Positions 16,728 to 25,594 of a stretch of 64,000 nt of DNA are shown here, one piece after another. Where the stretch lies: NCBI RefSeq assembly GCF_029945925.1, contig NZ_JAQSDN010000035.1, positions 1 to 64,000 on the forward strand, in the 5' to 3' direction. Both the position numbers and the translations under genes were made by a program. This DNA is from Polaromonas sp. GTDB lineage: Bacteria > Pseudomonadota > Gammaproteobacteria > Burkholderiales > Burkholderiaceae_C. The notes beneath the pieces are model-generated. The model did not search any database, was not told the origin of the DNA, and saw only the letters and a program-made list of their open reading frames with translations. Numbering within the stretch: position 1 is the stretch's first letter; every line of letters starts with the position of its first letter.

Positions 16728-17906
16728 ATGAAAAAACATCTCGCGCTTAGCCACACCTTGCCGCAAGACAGTTCACCCGCCACGCTGATTGGCCGGGTCT
16801 GGAGCGCCGACGCGGCTGGCCCCATACTGGTGCGCGTCACTACTGAGGGCGTCTTCGACATTTCCAGCGCTGCGGTGACGTGCAGTGAATTGTTGAATAT
16901 GTCCGATGCGGTGGGTGCCGTCGCAGACATCAGCCGCTTTCCGCGGCTCGGTGACACCAGAACTATTCTTCTGAATTCCGAATGGAACCAAGCCGAAAGC
17001 GCAATGCTGCGGTTTGATTCACCTTGTGATCTTCAAGCTGTGAAGGCCAGTGGCGTGACCTTTGTGGCAAGCATGCTAGAGCGAGTCATTGAAGAGCAGG
17101 CGCAGGGTGACGCTGGCCGCGCCGAGGCGATTCGGGCCTCGATCGCTCAAGTCATCGGGGAGAACCTGCCAGCTGTCAAGCCCGGGTCCACCGATGCGCA
17201 GAAGCTAAAGGCACTTCTGATCTCTCAGGATATGTGGTCCCAGTATCTTGAAGTCGGCATTGGGCCGGACGCCGAGATATTTACCAAGGCGCAGCCGCTT
17301 TCTTCGGTGGGGACTGGATCGGAAGTAGGGATTCACCCGAAATCAGAATGGAACAACCCAGAGCCGGAGATTGTTTTGGCGGTCAATCGGGCCGGACGCA
17401 TTGTCGGTGCGACCCTCGGTAACGACGTAAATCTGCGGGACTTCGAGGGACGTAGCGCGCTGCTGCTTGGAAAGGCCAAAGACAACAACGGCTCCTGTGC
17501 CATTGGTCCCTTCATCCGCCTGTTCGATGACAGTTTTTCTCTCGATGATGTGCGTCGGTGTGAGTTGTCTGTGGAAGTTTGCGGCGAGGAAGGGTTTATC
17601 TTGCAGGGCAAGAGTTCGATGACCATGATCAGCCGCGATCCAGAAGAGCTGGTTGAACACGCCATGGGTCCTGTCCATCAGTATCCCGACGGCATGATGC
17701 TCTTTCTGGGAACGATGTTCTCGCCGACAGCGGATCGCCTGAGCCCTGGACAGGGATTTACCCACGTCGTTGGAGATATCGTGAGCATCACGACGCCGAT
17801 GCTTGGAACGCTGGTAAATCGTGTGAACCACAGCGACAAAATTGCCCCATGGACGTTCGGAATCGCCCAGTTGATGCGCAGCTTGTCTGGCCGTCGGCTC
17901 ATTTAG
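16728..17906 (+). CDS. Fumarylacetoacetate-hydrolase-family protein, probable 2-keto-3-deoxy sugar-acid dehydratase
   Basis: A 392-residue FAH-superfamily protein with a ~160-residue N-terminal part. The catalytic C-terminal domain includes PKSEWNNPEPEIVLAVNRAG (metal-ligand Glu region), LGNDVNLRDFEG and GPVHQYPDGMMLFLGTM. The length matches the group of FAH-fold 2-keto-3-deoxy-pentonate dehydratases (AraD1/KdxD type), which yield 2-oxoglutarate semialdehyde. The downstream semialdehyde dehydrogenase supports this reading. The substrate is inferred from context. Confidence 0.78.
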   Translation: MKKHLALSHTLPQDSSPATLIGRVWSADAAGPILVRVTTEGVFDISSAAVTCSELLNMSDAVGAVADISRFPRLGDTRTILLNSEWNQAESAMLRFDSPCDLQAVKASGVTFVASMLERVIEEQAQGDAGRAEAIRASIAQVIGENLPAVKPGSTDAQKLKALLISQDMWSQYLEVGIGPDAEIFTKAQPLSSVGTGSEVGIHPKSEWNNPEPEIVLAVNRAGRIVGATLGNDVNLRDFEGRSALLLGKAKDNNGSCAIGPFIRLFDDSFSLDDVRRCELSVEVCGEEGFILQGKSSMTMISRDPEELVEHAMGPVHQYPDGMMLFLGTMFSPTADRLSPGQGFTHVVGDIVSITTPMLGTLVNRVNHSDKIAPWTFGIAQLMRSLSGRRLI

Positions 17907-17984
17907 ATCGAGCCCATCAGGCTTGGCGAGCCAAAGTAGACGCGCCTTTACAGGCACCCGCCATCAATCTGCAAAGGACCCCTC

Positions 17985-19547
17985 GTGCCCCCCACCTCTC
18001 CCTCGCGACCGTCCGCTCAGAGCGGTGCGCGTGTCATCCGTTTGCATCCAGACGACGACGTCGTGATATCACTTGACCAGTTGGTCTCCGGTTGCCGTCT
18101 GGGCAGCGAGGGCATCACGGTCACAGGCTTGGTTCCCCCCGGGCACAAGGTTGCCACGCGGACAATCGAGCTCAGGGGGCCGGTTCGACGTTACGGACAG
18201 ATCATCGGCTTCGCGAGCAAGCCGATCCATCCAGGCCAACATGTGCATACCCATTACCTTGCAATGGGCGACTTCGCCATGGACTACGCGTTCAGTGCAG
18301 AGGCTCGGCTGACCCAAGCGGCCCCAGAAACGGCAACCTTTCAGGGCATTGTTCGGCAGGACGGGCGCGTGGCTAAGCGCAACTATATCGGCATCCTGAC
18401 CTCTGTTAATTGCTCTGCCACGGTGGCAAGAGCAATCGCTGACTACTTTCGGCGCGACATCCATCCGGATGCACTCGCCGGATTTTCAAACGTGGATGGC
18501 GTGGTCGCATTGACCCACGGCGCGGGTTGGGCTATCGATCCTGAGGGTGAAGGGCTGGCGATCCTGCAGCGCACCCTGGGTGGCTACGCCTGCCATCCCA
18601 ACTTCTCCAGTGTGCTGCTGATCGGATTGGGCTGCGAAACCAATCAGATACCCCGGTTGCTTGCCACTCAAGGGCTGAAAGAAAATTCCAGATCGAGGTC
18701 TTTCACAATCCAAGACAGCGGGGGTACCACCATGACAATTGCACGTGGTATCGACCTGGTTCGTCAGATGTTGCCGGAAGCCAACGACGTACAGCGACAG
18801 CCGGTGCCCGCTAGTAATCTTACGGTCGGCCTTCAATGCGGCGGCTCTGACGGCTACTCAGGCATTTCGGCCAATCCCGTGCTCGGCGTTGCAGTCGATC
18901 TGCTTGTGCAGCATGGCGGCACCGCTGTATTGTCGGAGACGCCCGAGATCTATGGCGCCGAGCACCTGCTGACACGCGGCGCCAGTACGCCTCAAATCGG
19001 CCGCAAGTTGGTAGAGCGCATCCGGTGGTGGGAAGCTTATTGCGCGCGCAACGGTGCGTCGATGGATAACAACCCATCGGCCGGCGACAAGGCTGGCGGC
19101 CTCACCACGGTGCTGGAAAAATCACTCGGCGGCATCGCTAAAGCGGGAGCAACCAACTTGGTCGATGTCTACGAATACGCGCAACCGGTCCGGGCTCGTG
19201 GCATGGTCTTCATGGACACTCCTGGCTACGATCCGGTCTCTGCGACAGGGCAAGTGGCTGGCGGGGCCAACATGATCTGCTTTACCACCGGGCGAGGTTC
19301 TGCCTATGGCTGCGCGCCGTCACCTTCGGTGAAGCTCGCCACCAACACTGCGCTGCGGAACCGCCAGTCTGATGAGATGGACATCAACTGCGGCGAGGTG
19401 CTTGATGGAACTGCCACCATCGAGGAAATGGGGGAGCGCTTGTTCCGGTTGATGCTGGACACCGCTTCAGGGAAGCGCTCGCGCAGTGAAACACACGGTT
19501 ATGGACAGAATGAATTCGTGCCGTGGCAGCTTAGTGTGATTACCTGA
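17985..19547 (+). CDS. UxaA/GarD-family sugar-acid dehydratase
   Basis: A 520-residue altronate/galactarate-type dehydratase. The N-terminal SAF domain (about residues 17-95; GHKVATRTIELRGPVRRYGQIIG) is joined to the large catalytic domain with RNYIGILTSVNCSATVARAIA, GLGCETNQIP, LQCGGSDGYSG and DNNPSAGDKAGGLTT. It is slightly longer than two-gene versions and looks complete. These iron-dependent enzymes dehydrate hexonates or hexarates to keto-deoxy acids, which suits the flanking FAH-family and semialdehyde dehydrogenase genes. Confidence 0.88.
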   Translation: MPPTSPSRPSAQSGARVIRLHPDDDVVISLDQLVSGCRLGSEGITVTGLVPPGHKVATRTIELRGPVRRYGQIIGFASKPIHPGQHVHTHYLAMGDFAMDYAFSAEARLTQAAPETATFQGIVRQDGRVAKRNYIGILTSVNCSATVARAIADYFRRDIHPDALAGFSNVDGVVALTHGAGWAIDPEGEGLAILQRTLGGYACHPNFSSVLLIGLGCETNQIPRLLATQGLKENSRSRSFTIQDSGGTTMTIARGIDLVRQMLPEANDVQRQPVPASNLTVGLQCGGSDGYSGISANPVLGVAVDLLVQHGGTAVLSETPEIYGAEHLLTRGASTPQIGRKLVERIRWWEAYCARNGASMDNNPSAGDKAGGLTTVLEKSLGGIAKAGATNLVDVYEYAQPVRARGMVFMDTPGYDPVSATGQVAGGANMICFTTGRGSAYGCAPSPSVKLATNTALRNRQSDEMDINCGEVLDGTATIEEMGERLFRLMLDTASGKRSRSETHGYGQNEFVPWQLSVIT

Positions 19548-19626
19548 TGCCGGAGATTCAGGAGCATAAGCAGCCTTCACCAAACAAACGATGACTCACG
19601 AACTGAAGAAGCTTTAGAGGATATTC

Positions 19627-21081
19627 ATGACAAACCCCATTCACCACAACTTTATCAGCGGCCAATGGGTTCCCGGCACCACGACCGCCCCCAACCGGAA
19701 CCCGTCCAATCTGGCAGAAGTCGTCGGTGACTACGCCCAGGGTGACGCAGCCCACCTCGATGCAGCGGTGCAGGCGGCGCAGGCCGCTTTTCCCGCCTGG
19801 TCTACCTCGGGCATCCAGACCCGGTCAGATGCCCTCGACAAGATTGGTACTGAAATTCTGGCACGCCGCGAAGAGCTGGGCACCCTGCTCTCGCGCGAAG
19901 AAGGCAAGACCCGGCCCGAAGGCATTGGCGAAGCCACCCGCGCCGGCCAGATCTTCAAGTTTTTTGCTGGCGAGTGCCTGCGCCTGTCCGGGGAAATCCT
20001 GCCCTCGGTTCGCCCCAACATCGGCGTGGAGATAACCCGAGAGCCCGTCGGCGTGGTGGGCCTGATCACGCCCTGGAATTTCCCGATTGCCATTCCCGCC
20101 TGGAAGATCGCACCCGCACTGGCCTTTGGCAACTGCGTGGTGCTCAAGCCGGCCGACCTGGTGCCCGGCAGCGCCTGGGCGCTGACCGAGATCATCTCGC
20201 GCTCAGGCATTCCCGCTGGCGTCTTCAACCTGGTGATGGGACCGGGGCGGATCATTGGCGAAGCGTTGGTCAACCATCCCGGCATCCACGCTATCAGCTT
20301 CACCGGCTCGGTCGGTGTGGGCAGCCGAATTGCCGAGGCCTGCGCTAAAAGTCTCAAGAAAGTGCAACTCGAGATGGGCGGCAAGAACCCGCAAGTCATT
20401 CTGGACGACGCCGACCTGGCCCAGGCAGTTGAACTGAGCGCGCAGAGCGCCTACTATTCGACCGGCCAGCGTTGCACCGCCTCAAGCCGGCTGATCGTGA
20501 CCGAAGGCATTTACCCCGCTTTCGTCAAGGCGTTGCAGGAACGTATGGAACGCATCAAGGTAGGTGACGCGCTCGCCGCGGGAACCGACATAGGTCCAGT
20601 GTCGTCGCAAGCGCAACTTGAGCAAGATTTGAGCTACATCGAAATTGGCAAGGTCGAAGGGGCAACCTTGGCGTTTGGCGGTGAGCGCATCAAGTGCCAC
20701 ACTGGCAGCAGTGCCGAAGGCTACTTCATGGCGCCAGCGCTCTTCAGTGAAAGCACATCCACCATGCGCATCAATCGCGAGGAAATCTTCGGCCCGGTGG
20801 CCAGCGTCATTCGTGTCAAGGACTATGACGCCGCCCTGGCAACGGCCAACGACACGCCGTTCGGCCTTTCTGCGGGCATTGCCACGACCTCACTGAAATA
20901 CGCGACCCATTTCAAGCGGCACAGCCAGGCCGGCATGGTGATGGTGAACCTGCCCACCGCCGGGGTGGACTACCACGTGCCTTTCGGTGGACGCAAGGGG
21001 TCGAGCTATGGCCCGCGCGAGCAGGGTAAATATGCGCAGGAGTTCTTCACGACGGTGAAAACGGCTTATACACTGGCCTGA
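19627..21081 (+). CDS. 2-oxoglutarate-semialdehyde (2,5-dioxovalerate) dehydrogenase
   Basis: A 484-residue aldehyde dehydrogenase. Motifs: TPWNFPIAIPAWKIAPALAF (NAD(P)-binding and Asn region), FTGSVGVGSRI, catalytic Glu249 in QLEMGGKNP, catalytic Cys283 in GQRCTAS. An AGAGGATATTC ribosome site precedes the ATG at 19627. The sequence pattern and context point to KGSADH, which oxidises 2-oxoglutarate semialdehyde to 2-oxoglutarate. This would complete the operon's pathway into the TCA cycle. Confidence 0.85.
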   Translation: MTNPIHHNFISGQWVPGTTTAPNRNPSNLAEVVGDYAQGDAAHLDAAVQAAQAAFPAWSTSGIQTRSDALDKIGTEILARREELGTLLSREEGKTRPEGIGEATRAGQIFKFFAGECLRLSGEILPSVRPNIGVEITREPVGVVGLITPWNFPIAIPAWKIAPALAFGNCVVLKPADLVPGSAWALTEIISRSGIPAGVFNLVMGPGRIIGEALVNHPGIHAISFTGSVGVGSRIAEACAKSLKKVQLEMGGKNPQVILDDADLAQAVELSAQSAYYSTGQRCTASSRLIVTEGIYPAFVKALQERMERIKVGDALAAGTDIGPVSSQAQLEQDLSYIEIGKVEGATLAFGGERIKCHTGSSAEGYFMAPALFSESTSTMRINREEIFGPVASVIRVKDYDAALATANDTPFGLSAGIATTSLKYATHFKRHSQAGMVMVNLPTAGVDYHVPFGGRKGSSYGPREQGKYAQEFFTTVKTAYTLA

Positions 21082-21182
21082 CTCGGGACTACCTATCGCC
21101 ACTTGTGATGGACAATTAAGGTCCACAAGCTGACGGCTTACGGCGCGCCGGGGGTGTTCTGGAGGCAGCATGTCAGTCTGGT

Positions 21183-21431
21183 GTGGGTGTTCCGGCGCAG
21201 CTTTCTGTAATTGGCTTTGATGACATTCCACTTTCCGGTTCGCCTCTCATTGGGCTGACAACCTTTCGGCAACCGGTAAAAGAAATGGCCCGCACAGCCG
21301 CAAGAAGGTTACTGGAACGTATCCAATCACGGGGTGTAAATCCAATTACCCGAGACGTTCTTCCGACCCAACTCATTAAGAGACGCAGCGCTGGTCCAGC
21401 TCCCAGCAATCGACGAAGACGAGTTGATTGA
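21183..21431 (+). pseudogene. LacI-family regulator, C-terminal fragment
   Basis: About 80 residues matching the end of a LacI/GalR regulator: VPAQLSVIGFDDIPLSGSP, then LTTFRQPVKEMARTAARRLLERI. The helix-turn-helix and most of the sugar-binding domain are missing and the upstream sequence is not homologous. A relic that may once have regulated the sugar-acid operon just upstream. Confidence 0.75.
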
Positions 21432-21687
21432 TCTACGTATAGGTATCCAGAGGGTGGGTAAATGCTGCGCTGTACAAGGACTTTCAGAACAAAAAGCTCC
21501 GAGTCAGCCGGACACTTTCACTTGCTGATGCCAAGGCATTGGCCGCGAGTCTGGAGCTTGATGCAACCCTGTCAACGGATGAGTGTAAGCGGATGGCAAA
21601 GTCATCTTGAAGTCTGGCTGACGATGGATGCGGGCTACCACTTGTGACCGCTGCACGCCACTTGATGGCTGCTGCAGACCACTTGCA
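21432..21687. other. Debris between LacI relic and IS21-type end
   Basis: No intact gene. One frame (about 21445-21610) encodes a ~55-residue tail with ALYKDFQNKKLRVSRTLSLADA that I do not recognise. From about 21630 to 21690 three CCACTTG motifs recur at short intervals, which may belong to a transposon end adjoining the IS21-like repeat. Confidence 0.4.
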
Positions 21688-21812
21688 GCCACGAATCCCG
21701 GATTTGAAAGTGAACAGGAAAAGCAATGAAATCAACGATCTACCCACACCACCCCCGCGCCAGTGCTGGGTTTGCGAACCGCCAGTTATTGCACTGAAAA
21801 CGAGGGGACCCC
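21688..21812 (-). repeat. IS21-type end repeat, copy A
   Basis: About 125 bases nearly identical, in inverted orientation, to 47802-47935, with a shorter match to 47364-47420. The shared edge begins GGTCC-CTCGTTTTCAGTGC when read on the minus strand. At 47.8 kb the repeat abuts an IstB fragment, so these are probably end sequences of an IS21-family element. Confidence 0.65.
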
Positions 21813-21813
21813 A

Positions 21814-21946
21814 ACTGGTCGCGACTTTCGCTGGGCAGGGGCTGGATCTTCAGTGGAGCACGCCCGAGGCCTTCCGCCAGTTGATCTCGCCCGAAGCCCG
21901 GCAATGGCGCAGCAACGTGGAATCCATGAAGCTCACGATCGACTGA
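21814..21946 (+). pseudogene. Short C-terminal fragment, possibly of a Bug-type receptor
   Basis: About 43 residues (DLQWSTPEAFRQLISPEARQW, ending MKLTID) that resemble the last helix of tripartite-tricarboxylate (Bug) receptors, where an SPEEF-x-R-x-E-x-x-KW pattern is common. Too short to be sure. It begins directly at the edge of the IS21-type repeat, indicating truncation. Confidence 0.35.
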
Positions 21947-21958
21947 GCGCGCACGCGC

Positions 21959-22768
21959 CTAGATGCTCAGCACGCTCACGTGGTTCATCACGGCGCGTAG
22001 CGCGCTGTAGAGCGTCAGCGCCGAGGACTTCGGGTTGGCGGGCAGCGGCTCGTTGGCGAGCTGGATATCCATTTCTCCGAAGCTGCCGCTCGCATGCAGG
22101 CGGTGCGTGTTCCGTCGCAATGCCGGATCGGCCACGAGCCGAACGCGCGTCGCATCGAAACCCACGCCGGCCAGCGCGATGGTCGCGGTGACGTTCGCGT
22201 TGCGCGGATACAGGCGCGCCGCATCGCGTGCCGAACCTTCGAACACCATCGTGGGCTGATTGATCCTGCCCAGATCGACCGCCGCTTCGGCCGGCGTGCC
22301 GCGCCAGGCCGCGGGCGGTTTCGAGCCGGTGTACAGCACGTGCTCGAGCCCGCAAAGACGGGCCGCCGCCAGCGCGTCGATGCCACCGATCGCCCCGGGA
22401 ATGATCTGCACCTGCGTGCCGCCGTCCCGCGCCGCCTGCCGCACTTGCGCCAGCAGTTCGTCGCTCGCCAGCGCGCCCACCGAGGCGAGCACGCACGGCA
22501 CGCCGGCGGCGAGCGCGGGTACGACGTGCTGCGCGATGGCGGAGTGGCCGCCGGTTTCAACGAGCCGGTCGATACCTTCGGGCAGCTGCGTGCAAACCTT
22601 GTCGGCCAACTGGAGCCCGCGCATGGCTTCGCGACATTCCTCAAGGCGCTGCGGCCGCACGACGATGGCCTCCACCGAAATCCCGGCTTCGCGCTGCAGC
22701 AGTTGGACCAGCTCGTGGCCGATCGCGCCGCAACCGATCACCCCGATGCGAAGAGGCGGCCGGCTCAT
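21959..22768 (-). CDS. Aspartate dehydrogenase (NadX-like)
   Basis: A 269-residue NAD(P)-dependent L-aspartate dehydrogenase-type protein. Rossmann motif GVIGCGAIG (8-16); conserved GAIGGIDALAAARLCGL and GSFGEMDIQLANEPLPANPKSS toward the C-terminus. It interconverts aspartate with iminoaspartate/oxaloacetate plus ammonia. The ATG at 22768 overlaps the stop of the reductase gene upstream (ATGA), so it is the last gene of a coupled four-gene operon. Its link to the oxygenase is unclear; it may handle an amino acid released by the oxygenase pathway. Confidence 0.82.
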   Translation of the reverse strand: MSRPPLRIGVIGCGAIGHELVQLLQREAGISVEAIVVRPQRLEECREAMRGLQLADKVCTQLPEGIDRLVETGGHSAIAQHVVPALAAGVPCVLASVGALASDELLAQVRQAARDGGTQVQIIPGAIGGIDALAAARLCGLEHVLYTGSKPPAAWRGTPAEAAVDLGRINQPTMVFEGSARDAARLYPRNANVTATIALAGVGFDATRVRLVADPALRRNTHRLHASGSFGEMDIQLANEPLPANPKSSALTLYSALRAVMNHVSVLSI

Positions 22769-23760
22769 AGGTCGAGCACCAGTTCGGGCGTGCGCGAGCG
22801 CGCGCAACAGGCCATGAGGTATTGCTCGCGCTCGTCGTCCAGCAGCACCATGTCGTGGTGCTCGGGCGTGCCTTCCAGGTACGTCACCTGGCACATGCCG
22901 CAGATGCCCTGTTCGCACGACGTGGGCACGTTCACCCCCTGCACCTGCAGGGCATGGGCGATGGACACGCCGTCGGCAACGAACACCTTGCGGCCCGAGC
23001 GCGCGAGCGCGACGGTGAAGCCGCCTGCGTCCGCGGATGCGAGGGAGCCCGCTGCCGGTGCAGGCGTGGGCGCCGGCACCACGGGAGTAAAACACTCCAC
23101 ATGGAAGAAGCCCTCGCGCCAGTCGCGCGACGCCTGCGCGGCGGCATCGATGAAGGGCTGCGGGCCGCAGCAATAGACGTGTTCGCCCACGTTCTGGTGC
23201 GCGAGCAATCCGGCCAGGTCGAGCGGATTCGCGTCGGGCCCCTGGTCCAGGTGGAACACGACCTTGCCATGCACGGCAGCACGGTCCAGCTCCTTGCGGA
23301 ATGCCACGCGCTCCTCGCTGCGTGCGCAGTAGTGGAGGGTGTAGGGGGCGCTGCGCCGCTCCAGGTCATGGACCATCGACAGCAGCGGCGTGATGCCGAT
23401 GCCGCCTGCCAGCAACAGGAAGCTGGCGCGGTCATCGACCAGCCGGAAGTGATTGCGCGGCCGCGAGACGCGGTACGTCGCGTCGCAGCGGGCGAGCTCG
23501 TGCCAGGCCTTGGAGCCGCCGCGTCCCGTGGGCTGGCGCAGCACGGCGATCTCGTAGCGATCGCGGACAGCGGGGTCGTTGCACAGAGAGTATTGCCGCA
23601 CGGTGCCGTTGCCCAGGTGCAGGTCGACGTGGGAGCCGGCTTCGAACGGCGGCAGCTCGCCGCCGTCGCCGCGCTCGAACACATAGACGTTGATGTCCTG
23701 CGCCGCGAAACGGATGGCCGCGAGGCGCAGCTCCAACAGTTGGCTGGCATTCGCATTCAT
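22765..23760 (-). CDS. Ferredoxin-type oxygenase reductase (PDR/VanB family)
   Basis: A 331-residue electron-transfer protein. It has an N-terminal flavin domain (RQYSL at 56-60 for FMN), an NAD-binding domain (GGIGITP 119-125, CCGPQPFI near 198) and a C-terminal plant-type 2Fe-2S ferredoxin domain with Cys282, Cys287 and Cys290 (CEQGICGMC) and a distal Cys near 320. It passes electrons from NADH to a Rieske oxygenase, which fits the oxygenase remnant at the head of the operon. Start and stop both overlap neighbours by ATGA. Confidence 0.9.
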   Translation of the reverse strand: MNANASQLLELRLAAIRFAAQDINVYVFERGDGGELPPFEAGSHVDLHLGNGTVRQYSLCNDPAVRDRYEIAVLRQPTGRGGSKAWHELARCDATYRVSRPRNHFRLVDDRASFLLLAGGIGITPLLSMVHDLERRSAPYTLHYCARSEERVAFRKELDRAAVHGKVVFHLDQGPDANPLDLAGLLAHQNVGEHVYCCGPQPFIDAAAQASRDWREGFFHVECFTPVVPAPTPAPAAGSLASADAGGFTVALARSGRKVFVADGVSIAHALQVQGVNVPTSCEQGICGMCQVTYLEGTPEHHDMVLLDDEREQYLMACCARSRTPELVLDL

Positions 23761-25049
23761 GACAGAACTACGTCCTCCGTGGCATGGAACATCCGCGTGG
23801 GAAAGCGGTTCAGTTCCTCGCACCCATCGCGCGTGACGATCACGCCGGCGCCGATGTTGATGCGGCGCGTGCCCAGGCAGGCGTTCGGCTCCAGCTCGAG
23901 CGACATGCCTTCGCGCAGCACGAGGTCGCCCCGGCGGATGCCGGCCTTCACGGGGCCTTCGATCGCCCCTTCGCGCGTGCCCGCAAGCTGCTCGCGGTTG
24001 ACGGGCGTGAAGCCGGTGGCGCCGAAGGTCAGCGTATGCAGCAGAGGCGTCTTGGACCAGCATCCGCTTTCGGCGAGCGGCCGCTCCATGGCGTGCACGA
24101 CGTCGGCGAAAGTGGCGCCGGGTCGCACGGCCGCGATGCCCGCTTCGTAGGATGCACGCGCCGCCTGTTCACAGCGCAGCAGCACGGGGTCCACTGGATC
24201 GAGCGCGACGCACATCTGTACCTGCGCTTCCTGACCGCCATAGAGCGTGTGGATTTCGGTCTGCACGACGTCGCCGCGTTGCAGGATGCGCGGCGGCTCC
24301 GCGCGCAGGGTCCATCGTGGAGCACCCCACGCGATGTTGTCCGCGCCGGATTGCAGGCTCATGAACGGATAGCGCCTGTCGCAGCCCAACCGATGGATCT
24401 CGCGCAGCACCTCGGCATACATCAGCGCCTCCGACACGCCGGGACGCGCCACCTCGGCCATCACATGGCTGGCCTGCTCGCTCACGCGCGCGGCGAAGCG
24501 CAGCAGCGCGAGTTCCTCGTCGCTCTTGACCAGGATGAAGTCGGTGTACGCGCACGTGAAGTCTACGAGCTCGGCCTGCTGCACGCTGCCCGACGGCGAG
24601 CGATGGAAACCGTGCGGCAGTTGCCCTTCCATCTCGCCGGGCGCGGTGGGGCCGTAGCCCACGATGCCGATGCGCGCGCGATCGAGTCCACGCTCGCGCA
24701 GCACGGCGCCGACGCCCGCGCCGCCACCGGCGATGCGGTAGTCGGTCACCCACGGCTCGATGCCGCGGCGCTCGCTCTCGTAGACGCGCGACAGGCGCGA
24801 CGGCGAGAACGTGACCACCGTCACGGGCGCGTCGTGCGTGAGGATCGCCACCGAATCCAGGAAGTCGTCGATGAGGTAGCTCTCGAGCCGCTCGCGCCCC
24901 TGGAAGCTGCCGACGACCAGCGCCTGCACGTCCTGCTTGCGCATTTCCGCGCGCAAGCCGTTCCAGCGCCGGTCTCGTTCTTTCAGCGACAGCACGGGCC
25001 CAGCCTCGACCGGCACGAGCGCCGTCGGGGGCAGTCCGCTGAACGTCAT
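23757..25049 (-). CDS. M24-family (creatinase/aminopeptidase-P-like) protein with altered metal site
   Basis: A 430-residue protein with an N-terminal creatinase-like domain (about 1-180) and a C-terminal pita-bread domain. Where metallopeptidases have the two metal-binding Asp residues, this sequence reads GDVVQTEIHTLYGGQEAQVQM, with Glu and Gln instead. A His (LLHTLTFGATGF) and Glu (LELEPN) remain. It is therefore more likely a metal-independent C-N hydrolase, like creatinase or ectoine hydrolase, than a peptidase. Coupled by ATGA overlaps to the oxygenase remnant upstream and the reductase downstream. Confidence 0.8.
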   Translation of the reverse strand: MTFSGLPPTALVPVEAGPVLSLKERDRRWNGLRAEMRKQDVQALVVGSFQGRERLESYLIDDFLDSVAILTHDAPVTVVTFSPSRLSRVYESERRGIEPWVTDYRIAGGGAGVGAVLRERGLDRARIGIVGYGPTAPGEMEGQLPHGFHRSPSGSVQQAELVDFTCAYTDFILVKSDEELALLRFAARVSEQASHVMAEVARPGVSEALMYAEVLREIHRLGCDRRYPFMSLQSGADNIAWGAPRWTLRAEPPRILQRGDVVQTEIHTLYGGQEAQVQMCVALDPVDPVLLRCEQAARASYEAGIAAVRPGATFADVVHAMERPLAESGCWSKTPLLHTLTFGATGFTPVNREQLAGTREGAIEGPVKAGIRRGDLVLREGMSLELEPNACLGTRRINIGAGVIVTRDGCEELNRFPTRMFHATEDVVLS

Positions 25050-25594
25050 GCGCAGCTCCTCGCCGTCGCGCCATCCAACGCGGCCAGGTGACGATCGATC
25101 TCGACAAAAGGACGCACATCGACCACGGCCACCAGGCCGCGCGTGGTGTCATCCAGTCCGAACTTCTGCGGCGGCGCGCCGACGAGCCCCCATGCGTTGG
25201 GCACCAGGTCGGCGTTGCGCTCCCACGCCTTCACCGGCTCGTCCTTTTGCAACCGGCCGACTTCGCGCCGCCACAGCCTGCGCACGGCCCCGACGCCGAC
25301 GTCGGCGCTGCCCAGCCGCTCGGCGCCGCGGTTCGCGATGCGGCCCTGGCCGATCTGCCCGATGTCGTCCTGCAATCGCACCAGGTCGACGCGGCGCTTG
25401 TCCACGTCTTGCAGGCGCAGCTTGCCGCCGAGCACCTGCTCGCACACGTCCTGGTGAGCGAGGTCGATCTCCGAGCGGCGCTGCTGGCGGCGCTGGCCGA
25501 TGCGATCGGCGGCTTCGCCTTGCACGGGCACACGGTGCAGGCTGAACTGCATGTGCAGCTCGTCGTCGATCGGCACCCACCAGAAGAGGGACTC
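25046..25594 (-). pseudogene. Rieske aromatic-ring oxygenase, C-terminal part
   Basis: About 180 residues from the catalytic domain of a Rieske non-heme iron oxygenase of the phthalate-dioxygenase type: FWWVPIDDELHMQFSLHRVPV, then DIGQIGQGRIANRGAERLGSAD and a C-terminal tail. The Rieske centre and iron ligands are gone. The frame continues upstream without a stop into an IS5 transposase, making a chimeric reading frame from 26383. Its stop overlaps the next gene (ATGA), showing the original operon order oxygenase, M24-like, reductase, aspartate dehydrogenase. Confidence 0.85.

Noticed and set aside
21638-21690. Possible tandem-repeat origin (iterons) from repeated CCACTTG
   Set aside because: Only three short copies with irregular spacing, no Rep gene and IS debris on both sides.
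23757-25049. Functional Xaa-Pro aminopeptidase
   Set aside because: The two Asp metal ligands are replaced and the gene sits in an oxygenase operon, so a creatinase-like role is more likely.
22094-25091. Long plus-strand frames opposite the reductase and M24 genes
   Set aside because: Arg/His/Ala-rich antisense frames caused by GC-rich codon use. The minus-strand genes have clear motifs and ATGA couplings.
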